DNA of 64,000 bases, from positions 426,001-490,000 of the forward strand of contig CM035356.1 in assembly GCA_020137815.1 (NCBI GenBank), read 5' to 3'. Positions 40,931 to 54,277 of the stretch are shown one piece after another. How positions within the stretch are numbered: position 1 is the first letter of the stretch; each line of letters begins with the position of its first letter. Source of the stretch: Hormiphora californensis. Lineage: Eukaryota > Ctenophora > Tentaculata > Cydippida > Pleurobrachiidae. Below the pieces are notes generated by a model, which had not been told where the DNA came from, searched no databases, and worked only from the letters and a program-made list of their open reading frames with translations. The translations under genes and the position numbers were made by a program.

Positions 40931-43900
40931 CTAGTCAGCAGAATACGTGACCTCTATGTTATATGTCTTGTCTAGAGGGGGTTTGTCTACTTTTTTCACG
41001 GAGATAATTCCAATATAGTTCTTTGAATTGACATAATCTCCATCAAGACTATCGCCATTTGCTGTTATCTTTTTCGCTGCTCTCTTTACTCCCAAAATCG
41101 TAATGGCATCAAACGTTCTGAGAGGAGTTGTAGTAGGTTAATATAATCGCAGAATTGTAGTATAAACGTGTTCGCTGGCACCCTCCGCACTAGATGACAA
41201 ACAAGGACAAATATATGAGACTGGAGTTCATTATATATTCATTAGTCTGTTACAGTAGACCGTTTATATACATCAGTTAACCACTTATCTTAGTACTAGA
41301 CCAAAAAACAAAGGAAATTTGTTTGGAACACCCGTGGCCTTTTTCGATACTTGACGCTGCGGGAAATGCACCCATAATCTGAGCTATACTACTAGGTATC
41401 GTTGTGCCATCTCTCCAAGTTCTAACATACGCACACTTTCTCTCACTCTTCCTCGCGTCTTGCTCTGACGAAGGGTGCATTTCCCGCAGCGTCAAGTATC
41501 GAAAAAGGCCACGGGTGTTCCAAACAAATTTCCTTTGTTTTTTGGTCTAGTTTCTCAGGGTTTTTGTAAACAGGTAACATAAATATGCAAATAACGGCTA
41601 AACGGTGCGAGATACGACTTTTTGTCCGGGGGACGACCCCCCATAAATCGACTATTCTACGTCGAAATATGTCCATGAAAACATTCTAGGACCAGCTGAA
41701 GTGGAAATATTCAGAATATGCATTAAATCATGAATCAGTGCATAAATATGCATATAACGGCTAAACGGTGCGAGATACGACTTTTTGTCCAGGGGACGAC
41801 CCCCCATAAATCGACTCTTCTGCGTCGAAATATGTCCATGAAAACGTTCTAGGACCATTTGAAGTGGAAATATTCAGAATATGCATTAAATCATGAATCT
41901 GCGCATAAATATGCAAATAACGGCTAAACGGTGCGAGATACGACTTTTTGTCCGGGGGACGACCCCCCATAAATCGACTATTCTACGTCGAAATATGTCC
42001 ATGAAAACATTCTAGGACCAGTTGAAGTGGAAATATTCAGAATATGCATTAAATCATGAATCAGTGCATAAATATGCATATAACGGCTAAACGGTGCGAG
42101 ATACGACTTTTTGTCCGGGGGACGACCCCCCATAAATCGACTCTTCTGCGTCGAAATATGTCCATGAAAACGTTCTAGGACCATCTGAAGTGGAAATATT
42201 CAGAATATGCATTAAATCATGATTCTGCGCATAAGTATGCAAATAACGGCTAAACGGTGCGAGATACGACTTTTTGTCCCGGGGACGACCCCCCATAAAT
42301 CGACTCTTCTGCGTCGAAATATGTCCTTTGAAATGTCCTTACAACAACCAATACCGAGATAATCATAAAATTATACATAAATTATGCATAATTAATGACT
42401 TCCCATGCTCAAATCAAAATTTTACATAGCCTACGACATGTAGAATAGTCGATTTATGGGGGGTCTTCCCCGGGACAAAAAGCTCTAAATCCAGCCGTTT
42501 TTGCTCAGTTTGGTTTGTAAAAAGGTCGTGCGTATGTACAGGGTGTCCCATATATTCTGTGGGTCGGTTGGCGAGCTGTCACGCAAAAACGGTGATAGTT
42601 GTGTGAAAACAAACTACGGGAGTGTGCTGGATTAATTCCTTCCTAACTGATGGCTTTGTTTTAAAATTAAATTTCAAAAGTTCATTTTTCATGAATGAAC
42701 ATTCCTGTCATTCATTCGTGAATTCTGAAATATTGTTTACCTTGAGTAAAAAACTTTTCTTTGGCTCGAAATTATCTTTCCAATGAGCACCATAAAAATC
42801 AAATTGAAGCACCGGATCGCATTGCAGGTGAGAAAATGCAAATGCATGATTTTGGCCATTCCTGCGACTTTCAATCAGCTGTATCACCGCTACTTTTTGT
42901 TCAATCCTTTTAAAAGTTTGGGTGAACATCGGTGAAGATAAGATCTTTGCTCACAAGAAAAATCAAGGTCAAAACTCAAAGTTCATTTTTCATTTTTGGT
43001 AGTTCATTCCACTCATTCAGGAAAAAACATCCCTAAAGTGACGAAAAGGTTTGGGTTTTGTTTGGCCCATGCTCCTGAAACGACAGAGAGGTGTAAAAAC
43101 GTGTTTCCGGGCTAGTTATTGGGTGTCCATGTGATCATTATGATATCTGACACCTTCGCTGAGCCATAATTAAGAGATTTTCTCAAATTCAAACATGGGG
43201 TACGAGTATTCTGCGATTGGTATCGTGCACCAATAACAAGAGATCCCATAGCACCTCAAAAATTATGATTAGGGGGGGGGGGGGCCAAGGCCAAAAAAAG
43301 CCAGATCAATCCCGGATTTTAGGGCGGGTTTGGCTTTTTTTGGCTTTTTTTGGCCCTACTTTTTTGGTCATTTTGGCATGTAATTCTGACATTATATGGT
43401 CTGTATGACACTAAAAACACTTTAAAATGGCTTCTTTGATCTAATTTTATCATTTTATATCGATAGGGAAATATTTTTTTTACCGAAAAAAGTTTGATTT
43501 AAAAAAAGCCATATCAAAAAAAGCCAAAAAAAGCCAGATCAAAAAAAGCCAAAAAAAGCCAGATCAAAAAAAGCCAAAAAAAGCCAGATCAAAAAAAGCC
43601 AGATCAAAAAAAACCAAAAAAAGCCAGATCAAAACTGCTAAATCAAAAAAAGCCAGATCAAAAAAAGCCAAAAAAGGCCAAAAAAAGCCAGATCCAAAAA
43701 AAGCCAGATCAAAAAAGCCAAAAAAGGCCAAAAAAAGCCAGATCAAAAAAAGCCAGATCAAAAAAAGCCAAAAAAAGCCAGATCAAAAAAAGCCAAAAAA
43801 AGCCAGATCAAAAAAAGCCAGATCAGACCCGGATTTCAGGGCGGGTTTGGCTTTTTTTGGCCTTGGCCCCCCCCCCCCCCCCATTAGCTAAATGAAATGA

Positions 43901-46900
43901 GTTGATTCACGCTTGAAAATGTTCGTTTAGTCCGACTTTACATTGGTTTTAATCTTTTCAATCGTAAATCAACTCATTTCATTTAGCTAATCATAATTTT
44001 TGAGGTGCTATGGGATCTCTTGTTATTGGTGTACAATACCAATCGCAGAATACTCGTATCCCATATTTGAATTTGAGAAAATATCTTAATTATGGCTCAG
44101 CGAAGGTGTCAGATATCATAATGATCACATGGACACCCACTAACTAGCCCGGAAACACGTTTTTACACCTCTCTGTCGTTTCAGGACATGGGCCAAACAA
44201 AACCCAAACCTTTTCGTCACTTTAGGGATGTTTGTTCCTGAATGAGTGGAATGAACTACCAAAAATGAAAAATGAACTTTGAGTTTTGACCTTGATTTTT
44301 CTTGTGAGCAAAGATCTTATCTTCACCGATGTTCACCCAAACTTTTAAAAGGATTGAACAAAAAGTAGCGGTGATACAGCTGATTGAAAGTCGCAGGAAT
44401 GGCCAAAATCATGCATTTGCATTTTCTCACCTGCAATGCGATCCGGTGCTTCAATTTGATTTTTATGGTGCTCATTGGAAAGATAATTTCGAGCCAAAGA
44501 AAAGTTTTTTACTCAAGGTAAACAATATTTCAGAATTCACGAATGAATGACAGGAATGTTCATTCATGAAAAATGAACTTTTGAAATTTAATTTAAAAAC
44601 AAAGCCATCAGTTAGGAAGGAATTAATCCAGCACACTCCCGTAGTTTGTTTTCACACAACTATCACCGTTTTTGCGTGACAGCTCGCCAACCGACCCACA
44701 GAATATATGGGACACCCTGTATGTATGTATGTATGTATGTATGTATACAGAGCAAGCGTTTGGGACCCCCCTCGTAACTTTTGAACGAAACCATCGATCC
44801 ACTTGAAATTTTAAACACTATTAGATATCATTGAGGTAGCTTTACATACAAAATTTCAGCGTGCTAGCTTGTCGGGAACATGGTTAAATAGACGCTCGAA
44901 AAGGGCGAAAGTCACATCCGTATGGTATACTGCACTGGCCCCGAATCGGGCGAAATTAAATTTTCCGCGCCTGAGTTTATCCTTTCAGATTTGATCTTAT
45001 AATGTTCTAGGATGACCTTACAAGGGGTGGGATGGTTTTTCATTGCTGGGGGCTTTGCCCCCAGACCCCCATTAGGCCACGGGGCACTTGCCAGTGCAGT
45101 GATTAAACATGCACTACTTATAATATTCCGTTACGAAATCACATTTATAACTTTGTGTAAACTTACATTCCTCCGCTTGACCCTTTAAAGGAGGGTTTAA
45201 TCTGTATAGACACTCCGTCTTCTCTTGAATCAACAGTAACATCCACTGTCATCTCAGCTCTCACTCCCGTGCCCTCCTTATATCCAACGAGGTAGAAAGT
45301 TCCATTAAATTTGGGTGCAAAGTCGCACAGAATGATTCGAATTTGAATGTCTCCTTCCCTGGGAAGTGAAGTTTCTTAGAAATCCACGTACCTAATATGA
45401 AACATACTCAGACGTTCACGTAATTAAATTAAAAGAGGGTAAAGTATGCGACTATGCGAATGATGTCTCGTATAAATTTAATTAATTCTGGCGATTGGGG
45501 GTGGATTTGACAGTTTTGAGGCTTGTCAAATATCACCACAACCCCATTTATACCTTATTTTGTCGATTATGTTTCCCTGCTTCATATCATGATCACTCAT
45601 TTGCTGGCCTACAACTTGAACACTGCCACCCTTCACCAGATACAGCCTCCTGGGTGCCGGGGTGTAGGAGAACTTCAGAGTTTTATCTCCTTGAGTTGCT
45701 GCTGTGGCCTGGATAAACTCCCACTCACCATCGTTCTGACTGTACTGCCACCATGTCGTGTTAGCAGGGAGATGCACTCTGCAGCAGGGGGGGGGGGGAG
45801 TTTCAGCAAACTGGCAAATTAGCAGTTTGCCCTTCTTAGCAGATCAGAAGGCAATATCTACAGATAAACTACCCTGCCATTATGCTTCAATAATGGCCCT
45901 ACTGAACGCTGCTCACGACACAATGGTGTTGGCTAAGATTGATATTTAAGTCTTATACTTTCCAATACCCCTCCAAATATAATGGGTGGTTTACTTACGT
46001 TCTGCTCTTGTGGTCAAGAACCCCTCCGTAGTAGACTATGATGTTGTCTCCCAGCATGAACTGCTGCATATCCGTAGCGGGATCTCTAAACTTCTGAAAC
46101 ATGATTGGGTAAAACAAGGTTGTTTAGAGAAACAAACCATGGGAAACATGATTGTGGGTAGGTTTTAGATTGATTAAGTGTAGACTGATAGTCAGTGATC
46201 AAGTTATTTATTCTCTCACTAAAGACTGCTCTCTCCGGACGAGTATTGTAGCGGAGCTGTATGTGTGCATGAAGCTCTGCTACAATACGCATATTGCGTA
46301 GTTATATCGAAGACATAGTCGTGACTCGTGTAGTATGACAAGTAATTCATCACAGGTTGTTCATGACACATACATGTGAAAGCATTAATTACCTCTACAT
46401 TAGGGAAGTTGTAGCTCATTGATCGGACCGCTGGTGTTCCATGGGTGCCTGCAGCATGAACACCGCTCAACCAGCAGGGATACATACTATACTTCATCAT
46501 GAGGTAACTCTGAAGATCATTCAATTCCTCCTGCTTCAGAGTTCCATCAAGGGATGTCTCGTCACCTGCAGAGTGTGTTAGTTGTTGTATCAGAAGTAAC
46601 ATTAAATGTATCCTAGGAAGGTGGTTTCCGCCCATAATCAATACTTCAATGATAAGGAGAAACTACTCGTTGTACATATTTGTATATGTTCGCAAAAGGC
46701 AAGCTTCCCCTCGTCCGACCCGAAGTTGGAATCATATGGGTTTAGTTTGTCGAACCGGCAAGTTGCTAACATATTTCAAATCTTCACTACTTCTCAAATG
46801 ATCTAATCCCATACATTCAGTCTAATACCAAAATAAAACTGTAAATCCTATTAAAAATAGAAACAAAAATAATGGCACCAAAATGTGAAATGCCCTTGTA

Positions 46901-49900
46901 GTTAGTGGGAGCAGAACAAAATCAATTTCCTATCTCACCACGTTAATAAATAATTAATTAAGTTAATGCTCTTATTTGTTTTAGAGGTGCTCAAATTTGA
47001 ACTAAAGGTGGAGTTTATAGCAAGAAAGGGCTATTTTACGGCAAATTCCCTGGTTGCTATGGTAACCAAATCCGTTGTCATGGTAAATCAATCGAACTCT
47101 TTCAAGTTCTACCGCCAGCCACTGGATGAAATTTATCCATTTCATTGTACACAATGCACAGGCTTTTGTTACGAAGTTACCCCTTGCCAGCGCACGCGCA
47201 AAGGTCGCCCGGCGACAGAGTGTGAGGTGTCCTCGATACCGAGCACAGGCTTGTGTAACAAAAAGGGGCATTTTTATAGCTTATTGTTCATCATAACCTG
47301 AAATAAATATTTTTCATTACTTTCACAAAGGCTCAAAGTTTGAATATCAAATTTGCCAAAACTGTGTAGTGGCAAATTGGTGCAGGGGCAAAAGTTTTAA
47401 TTGATTATTATTAATTTATTAATTAGAAAATCAAAAATCCGGCTCCGTTATGACTCGTAGTTATACTACTAGAACATACATACAAAGTTTCATTTCGAAA
47501 TTTCAAACGGTGTGGCCACAGTTTGAATATCAAAGTTGCAAAAATTGTGCAGGGGCAAACAAAATTGTGCAGGGGCAAAAGTTTTAATTACTTATGATTA
47601 ATTAATTAATTAAAAAATCAGAAATCCGGCTCTTTTATGACTCGTAGTTATACCACTAGAACATGCATGCAAAGTCTCATTTCGAAATATCAAACGGTGT
47701 GGCCACAGTTCGAATATCAAATTTACCGAAAATGTGCAGGGGCAACATTTGCCGCAAATGTACAGGGGCAAAATGTGCAGGGGCAAAATTTTAATTGCTT
47801 ATAATTAATTGGATAATTAATTTTGACTATTCCCACTTTTTGTCGATCTTTCTATATGCATGAACTACATTACTACAAAATGTTAGGTCGTTATTTATAG
47901 CAGAACAGAAAATATACCATTTTTAGTTGCCTTGTTCAGGAAATGTGCAGGGGGTCGAAATCAGCGGTGCAGGGGAAAGATGGTGCAGGGGCAAAATTTT
48001 AATTACTTATAATTAATTAGTTAAATTAAAAATAAGAAATCCAGCCTTTTTATGACTCGTAGTTATACTACTAGAACATGCATACAAAGTTTCATTTCGA
48101 AAAAACAAACGGTTTGGCCACAGTTTGAATATCAAAATTGCAAAAAATGTGCAGGGGTATTTGCCCCTGTACATTTTCAAAAAAAGTGCAGGGGGCCCTA
48201 AAAAAGTCCATTTTTGCATGCCTATAACTAATTAATTAATTAATTTTCAATACTCCCACTTTTCGAATATCATTTTTTATGATTGAAGAACATTCCTACA
48301 AAGTTTCAAGTCGATATTTCAAGCAGAACGGAAGATAAACCGTGTGCAGGGGCACGCGTGCAGGGGCAAAAAATCAAAATGTACAGGGGCAATGTGCAGG
48401 GGCAAATTTTGATAGCTTATAATTAATTAATTAATTAAAAAATCAAAAATCCGGCCACGTTATGACACGTAGTTATACTACTAGAACATGCCTACAAAAT
48501 TTCAGGTCGATATCTCAAACGATGTGGCCGCAATCGCTGCCTGAAATTTGCCCCCCCCCCCCCCCCCCCCCCGAAAATCTTCTATTCTTTGTATATATGA
48601 TCGCAAAAGGCAAGCTTCCCCTCGTCCGACCCGAAGTTGGGAGATTCGTCGAAACAGCAACCTTCAGGCTGTTAAAATATTTTTTGATGCGCGGCGGCCT
48701 GTTTATTATAGTAGGGTCGGTTGTGGGAAGTTGGGTCTGGAATTTTAAATTTGACTTTCTGATATGATTAGGGACTCTATAAAAAGTCCAAAGTACCATC
48801 CCACAGGTCTCTACCACCCCCGGTTCACTAATTAGTCGTAATTATGTGATTTATGACGTTATCGTCAATTAGCACTAATACCAGTTCCTGGTCACTTAGA
48901 GCTTAGATTTTGATACCAGCTGATAGAGGATCACTAGATTAGTGGTCGAGGAGTTATAACCGTTTTTCCGTTTGGCTGGCACCACGTGGGATTAGGGGTT
49001 TAGGTCGTCGTGGGAGGTCGACATTGGTCGCGTTCGATCGGGCTCGATGAGGTGATCAAAAGCTAGTGGGCCAGACCTTGGCCCCACCCCGTTCTTGGCT
49101 TATTGGGCTTTTTCGGTTTCCCGCCAAAATATTTTCCCGCCATATATATGCTTTATTTTTTTGCCCCTGCACTGCCACTGCACATTTTTTTAATTGCTTA
49201 TAATTAATTGGATAATTAATTTTGAATATTCCCACTTTTTGTAGACCTTTCTACATATATGCTTGAACTACATTACTGCAAAATTTTAGGCCGTTATTTA
49301 TAGCAGAACGGAAAATATTTTCAAATGCTCAGGGGCAATGCTCAGGGGCACCAGAAAAATGTCCATTTTTTAATTGCTTATAATTAATTGGATAATTAAT
49401 TTTGAATATTCCCACCTTTTGTAGACCTTTCTATATGCTTGAAGAGCATTCCTACAAAGTTTCAAGTCGATATTTCAAGCAGATCGGGAGATAATCGCGG
49501 CTCAGGTGCCCCTGGGCCACTTTTGTTAGTGCGAGGGCAATTTTAAAATTTTAATTGCTTATAATTAATTAATTAAGTAAAAAATCAAAAATCAGGCTCC
49601 GTGGTGACTCTTAGTTATACCACTAGAACATGCCTACAAAGTTTTAGATCGATATGTCAAACAGTGTGGCCACAATTTGAATTTTAAAATTGCCCAGGGG
49701 CAGTTTTTTCAAATGCTCGGGGGCAAAATTCAGGGGCACCAGAAAAGTCCATTTTTGCATGCCTATAACTCATTGATTACTTAATTTTGACTATTCTAAC
49801 TTTTTGTAGATCATTTTTTATGCTTGAAGAGCATTCCTACAAAGTTTCAAGTCGATATTTCAAGCAGATCGGGAGATAATTTCGGCTCAGGGGCAATGCC

Positions 49901-50091
49901 CAGGGGACAGAACATGCCATGCTCAGGGGCACGGTGCAGGGGCTACTTTTTAATTACCTATAATTAATTAATTAGGCAAAAAATCAAAAATCCGGCCACG
50001 TTATGACACGTAGTTATACTACTAGAACACGCCTACAAAATTTCAGGTCGATATCTCAAAAAATGTGGCCACAATCGCTGCCTGAAATTTG

Positions 50092-50122
<31 letters not shown>

Positions 50123-53100
50123 GACCTACGTTTGTATATATAGGGCCGGCTTTTTGGATTTGGTGCAGGGGCAAAAATTTTTTTTCTTCGTTTTTTCTGT
50201 TTTCTTCGGGTCGGAGGTGCCTGCCGGCACCTAAATAGGGCCGTCACTTTTTGGATTTGGTGCAGGGGCAAAAATTTTTTTTTTCGTTTTTTCTGTTTTC
50301 TTCGGGTCGGAGGTGCCTGCCGGCACCTAAATTAGGGAACGCCTTGAATAGCAAGGGTGTCGGAATGGCTAGTAGAAGCGTCAGCGACTTCCTGTAACTG
50401 CCCATTAGGTGACGAGTTGTGTAATTACCGCTTGTAAATGGAAGGAGAGTGGCCAACTTGTGATACATCATTACCAGTTGCTTGTTACCCTTATCTCCTG
50501 CAAATACTGGCACTGCATGCATCCCCATCATGCCATACCATTCTATCTTCTTGATCAACTAAGAGGTTGTAGAATGATTTTATTGAGAGGGGGTATGCTT
50601 GAATAGAAGGGGGTCCATCAAAATTAGAATGATTTCAATCATGGATCTAAGTACCCTCTGTATTATATTATGTCTAATGGCTCCTTCTGCTCCCCACAGA
50701 GAGAGAGGGGAGTTGAGACAAGCGTGGCCCCATGTGTTTAATATAATAGGCTCGCCAAACAAATGGGCTCTGTGCTGTATAATAGACTCGAGCCCTACAA
50801 TGCCCCCCTACTTACATTGGAAAGGTCCTCTTGGTTTTTGATTGGTATTTTGATTGCCGTGTATGCACCGCCCCCTAATGCAATACTGTCCGACAGTTGG
50901 AACACTCTAACCTTCTCTTGTCCTCCCATGAAGGAGTGTGTTAGCCTCGCCTGCCTGACAGTGAGAGAGGGAGAGGGAGAGAGGGAGAGAGAGATGGTCA
51001 GGGGGAGAGAGAAGTGCATGCTAGAGGGATGGACGGGGCAAGATTCAATATTTCCTAATAAACATATAACCAAAAATCGCCTAATTGCACTGCTTGATGC
51101 CATGGCTGTCGTGACCTATCAAGCATTTATATATGAATTTGAATATAAAATTAAAATCTAGTAGATTTACTGGTCAAGTTAATTGGGCATTACCTTGATG
51201 AAAGGTAGTTGTGAACGTCCCTATGTTGGATTTCTTGAGATGTCTCATATCCATGAATATAATCCGGACAGAGTGTCCCTGTAATATTATGATTGCTTAT
51301 GCGTGCCTCCCCTGGCTCCTACTAATTTCTCCCCCGAAATATGAATATTCACTGTGTAGCCTATGAGAGACCTCCCCAACCTGTGTCGACTAGATAACGA
51401 CATGACTATAGCTGCTCAATCTTGCATTATAAATGTCTCACCTTCTGCGAGTGGTGGTTCGGGCTTTAGAAATGGCGATTCGTTGATTTCGTTCTTCGTA
51501 CAGATCTGAGGACCAGCGTTGAAGGGGTAGCTATCTTCGAAATTCAGACTCTGAGCATTCTTTGCAATCACTTTAGTTAGATAACTGAGAGGAAGTTTAT
51601 AGTGTTAGGAATACTTTTGTAGAGCTTTTGAACGCATTCAAGAAAATATCTCTACCCCTATTATAGTCGGATTTTTCTCAACAACTATTAATATTTTGAG
51701 CTTCTTTTTTTTGCGTCCTACCCCCTAAGTTGTCTCGCAGTACGGGGTTGTCAAACTAACTTTCATTTACGTGAATACGTTGGTTGATTGAGGGATTGAG
51801 CGAGAGAGTAAGAGGGGTAGAAAACTAGTGAGAGATTGATGAATCGAGACAGAGAGGTTGTGACATCAACATTTTAATCAATATTTTAATAAAACTAGAC
51901 GTGTCAGATGGAACCCATACCTATCAAAGTTGAGTTGTGTAAAATCGAGATAGTGACTGAGGTTCCCAGGTTTAGTGTTCAGTTTGCCCTCAACTGGCTC
52001 CCCTTGACTTGATACCACCACAGGAACATCATCCACACCAGTACCATCCTGGATCAGGGGTGTCATGGAGTACATTGTTTCCTGGAGGGTCTGGGTAGAG
52101 GAAATATTCAGTTTCCTCCCTCCATCCACTACAATAACGTCAATTGGGTACTGGGAGCTCTTCAGGGCCAGGTCTCCATTGTTCATCATGATACTACCCA
52201 TACTCCAGAATGGTGCAATAAACGGCCTTCCTAGTAGAGAGAGAGGAGGGCTGTTTTGGGGGGGTTATCATGGTGACAAATGGTGACAAATGGTGACAAA
52301 TGGTGACTCATCTGTCCATTTAGGGTATGTCACCATCACCATTTGTCACCATTTGTCACCATTTATCTCCATTTGTCACCATTTGTCTCCATTTGTCTCC
52401 ATTTTTTGATGAAATATGCGGATTTTGGCAGAATTTCTTTAAAATTTTTAAAGAAATTTGATAAAAATTTTTAATTTCTTTAGACCGATATATTTGTTCA
52501 TAAGTTGTTAACATGGCCATTCCGGATCGGCTAGTAGTGTTTTGGACCGCTAAAACTTCCCGAAAGTCACGTTGAGGGTGTACCTCCTCGCACAACACAT
52601 AAAAGCGCAATTAACCACCTGTGACCCCTTAATTAATTACATCCAATCGACTTGAAACTTGGTAGAAGTGTCCCCCAGTGTCCCATAACATCATATTATG
52701 TCCCATAACATCATATTATGCCTGTAGGAAGCTCCAGAGAGAATGGTGACAAATGGTGACTCATCTCAAAATTTTGGTCATGTCACCATCACCATTTGTC
52801 ACCATATGTCACCATTTGTCACCATTTGTCACCATGATTACCCCCCCGCTGTTTTTAGATACTGCAATTAGATCTATTTGATTTCCAATGCTTCGTTGTC
52901 AGAGCATTGGCCTGACCCTATTCTCAGTGCTGCATGCAGACCACGCGAATTGGCCAGCTGCATGCAGACCACGCGAATTGGCCTGACAGATGCTACATGG
53001 ATTCAGTACTTACCGATTGCTTCAGTTCGTTGAGTTGAGTAATCAGTGAAGGTGGGCCCAGTCATTAGAGCTAGGAAGACACTGCCCCCCAACTGGGTGA

Positions 53101-54209
53101 AGGAAACACGCTGTTCTTGGAAGAGAGTTGTAGTGGTGAAATCCATGGAGACTGGGAAGGGAGAAAGGGATGCGAGTCCCATGATGTCAGATTCCTTGCT
53201 AACCCCGTAAAACGCAGGAAGATTTACATTATCTTTTCTATTCCATACCTGGAATAATAATTCGTATTTTCAATAAGTTTACAAACAAAAACCCTGTATG
53301 ATGTTCATTCGTCCTTACCAGAAATGATTCTTTCTCGGCCTTGAGTTCCCTGCCGTTCGAGTAGAATCTTCGTCCAGGCATCTTCGCAATAAACTGCACC
53401 AACTCACCAGTCACAACCAAAGGCATATCCTTAGTCGATAGAATGGTCTCTGTAAGAAGAAAGGCCCTGTTTAACCCAGCAGTTCTCCCTCACTGGCACC
53501 CCGCTGACCCATTCTCGCCATGAGCTGTCTCGCCCCAATTTGACAGTGCGCTCAGATGGGGTCGGCGGCGCCAGACAGGCGATGAGAGAGGTCAGGCAGC
53601 GTGCTGACAGCTCTCTCACACAGTTCTATAACATAATTTCATAATAATTCTATAAGTTAGAGGAGAACCCTTTTTAGTTAGGACTATCACCTCCTAACTA
53701 TTCATTGTGTTACTCAAGCTCTGTAATGTATTCAGAAATCGTGTTTGAAAAGAGGTAATTTTCTTTGAACCAAATGACTCACTATCGAGAGCTTTTGGTT
53801 CTTTTGGTTCACCTCGCCAACTCAAAATACCCTATTCGTCCCCCTCTCTTGTTCTATCCTCTAGACCGTACACGATCTTTGACAAAGTAAACCCTTTCAA
53901 TTCTAGCTTCTAGCTCCACTGTAACCTTCTCTCTCATTCCCTCTCACTCTCCTTCTCTCTCATTCCCTCTCAATTCTTTCTCTCTCTCCGTATAACGGCT
54001 CCGTTTCAGTCGTGTGCCCCGATAGAAGGGGGCAATCCCCCTCGTGCCATGCTATCTCCAGCCAAATGAACAACCCCCCCTCACTAAAGTTCCTCTTCTA
54101 GCTCCTCGTATCTCATTATGTGCAACAAGATTGGCTTTTTTCTATTTCATATTGTGTAAAGCCTTAGTATATTGCTCTTGTGGGGCATGAGAAGTAGAGC
54201 GAGAAAAAT

Positions 54210-54277
<68 letters not shown>

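Noticed and set aside
41652-42296. Several overlapping 68-70-codon frames with near-identical proteins
   Set aside because: They are the 163-bp satellite translated in shifting frames, not a protein family.
42708-44550. Two identical 73-aa frames on opposite strands
   Set aside because: They are the mirrored arms of fold-back element A; no start context, splice or homology.
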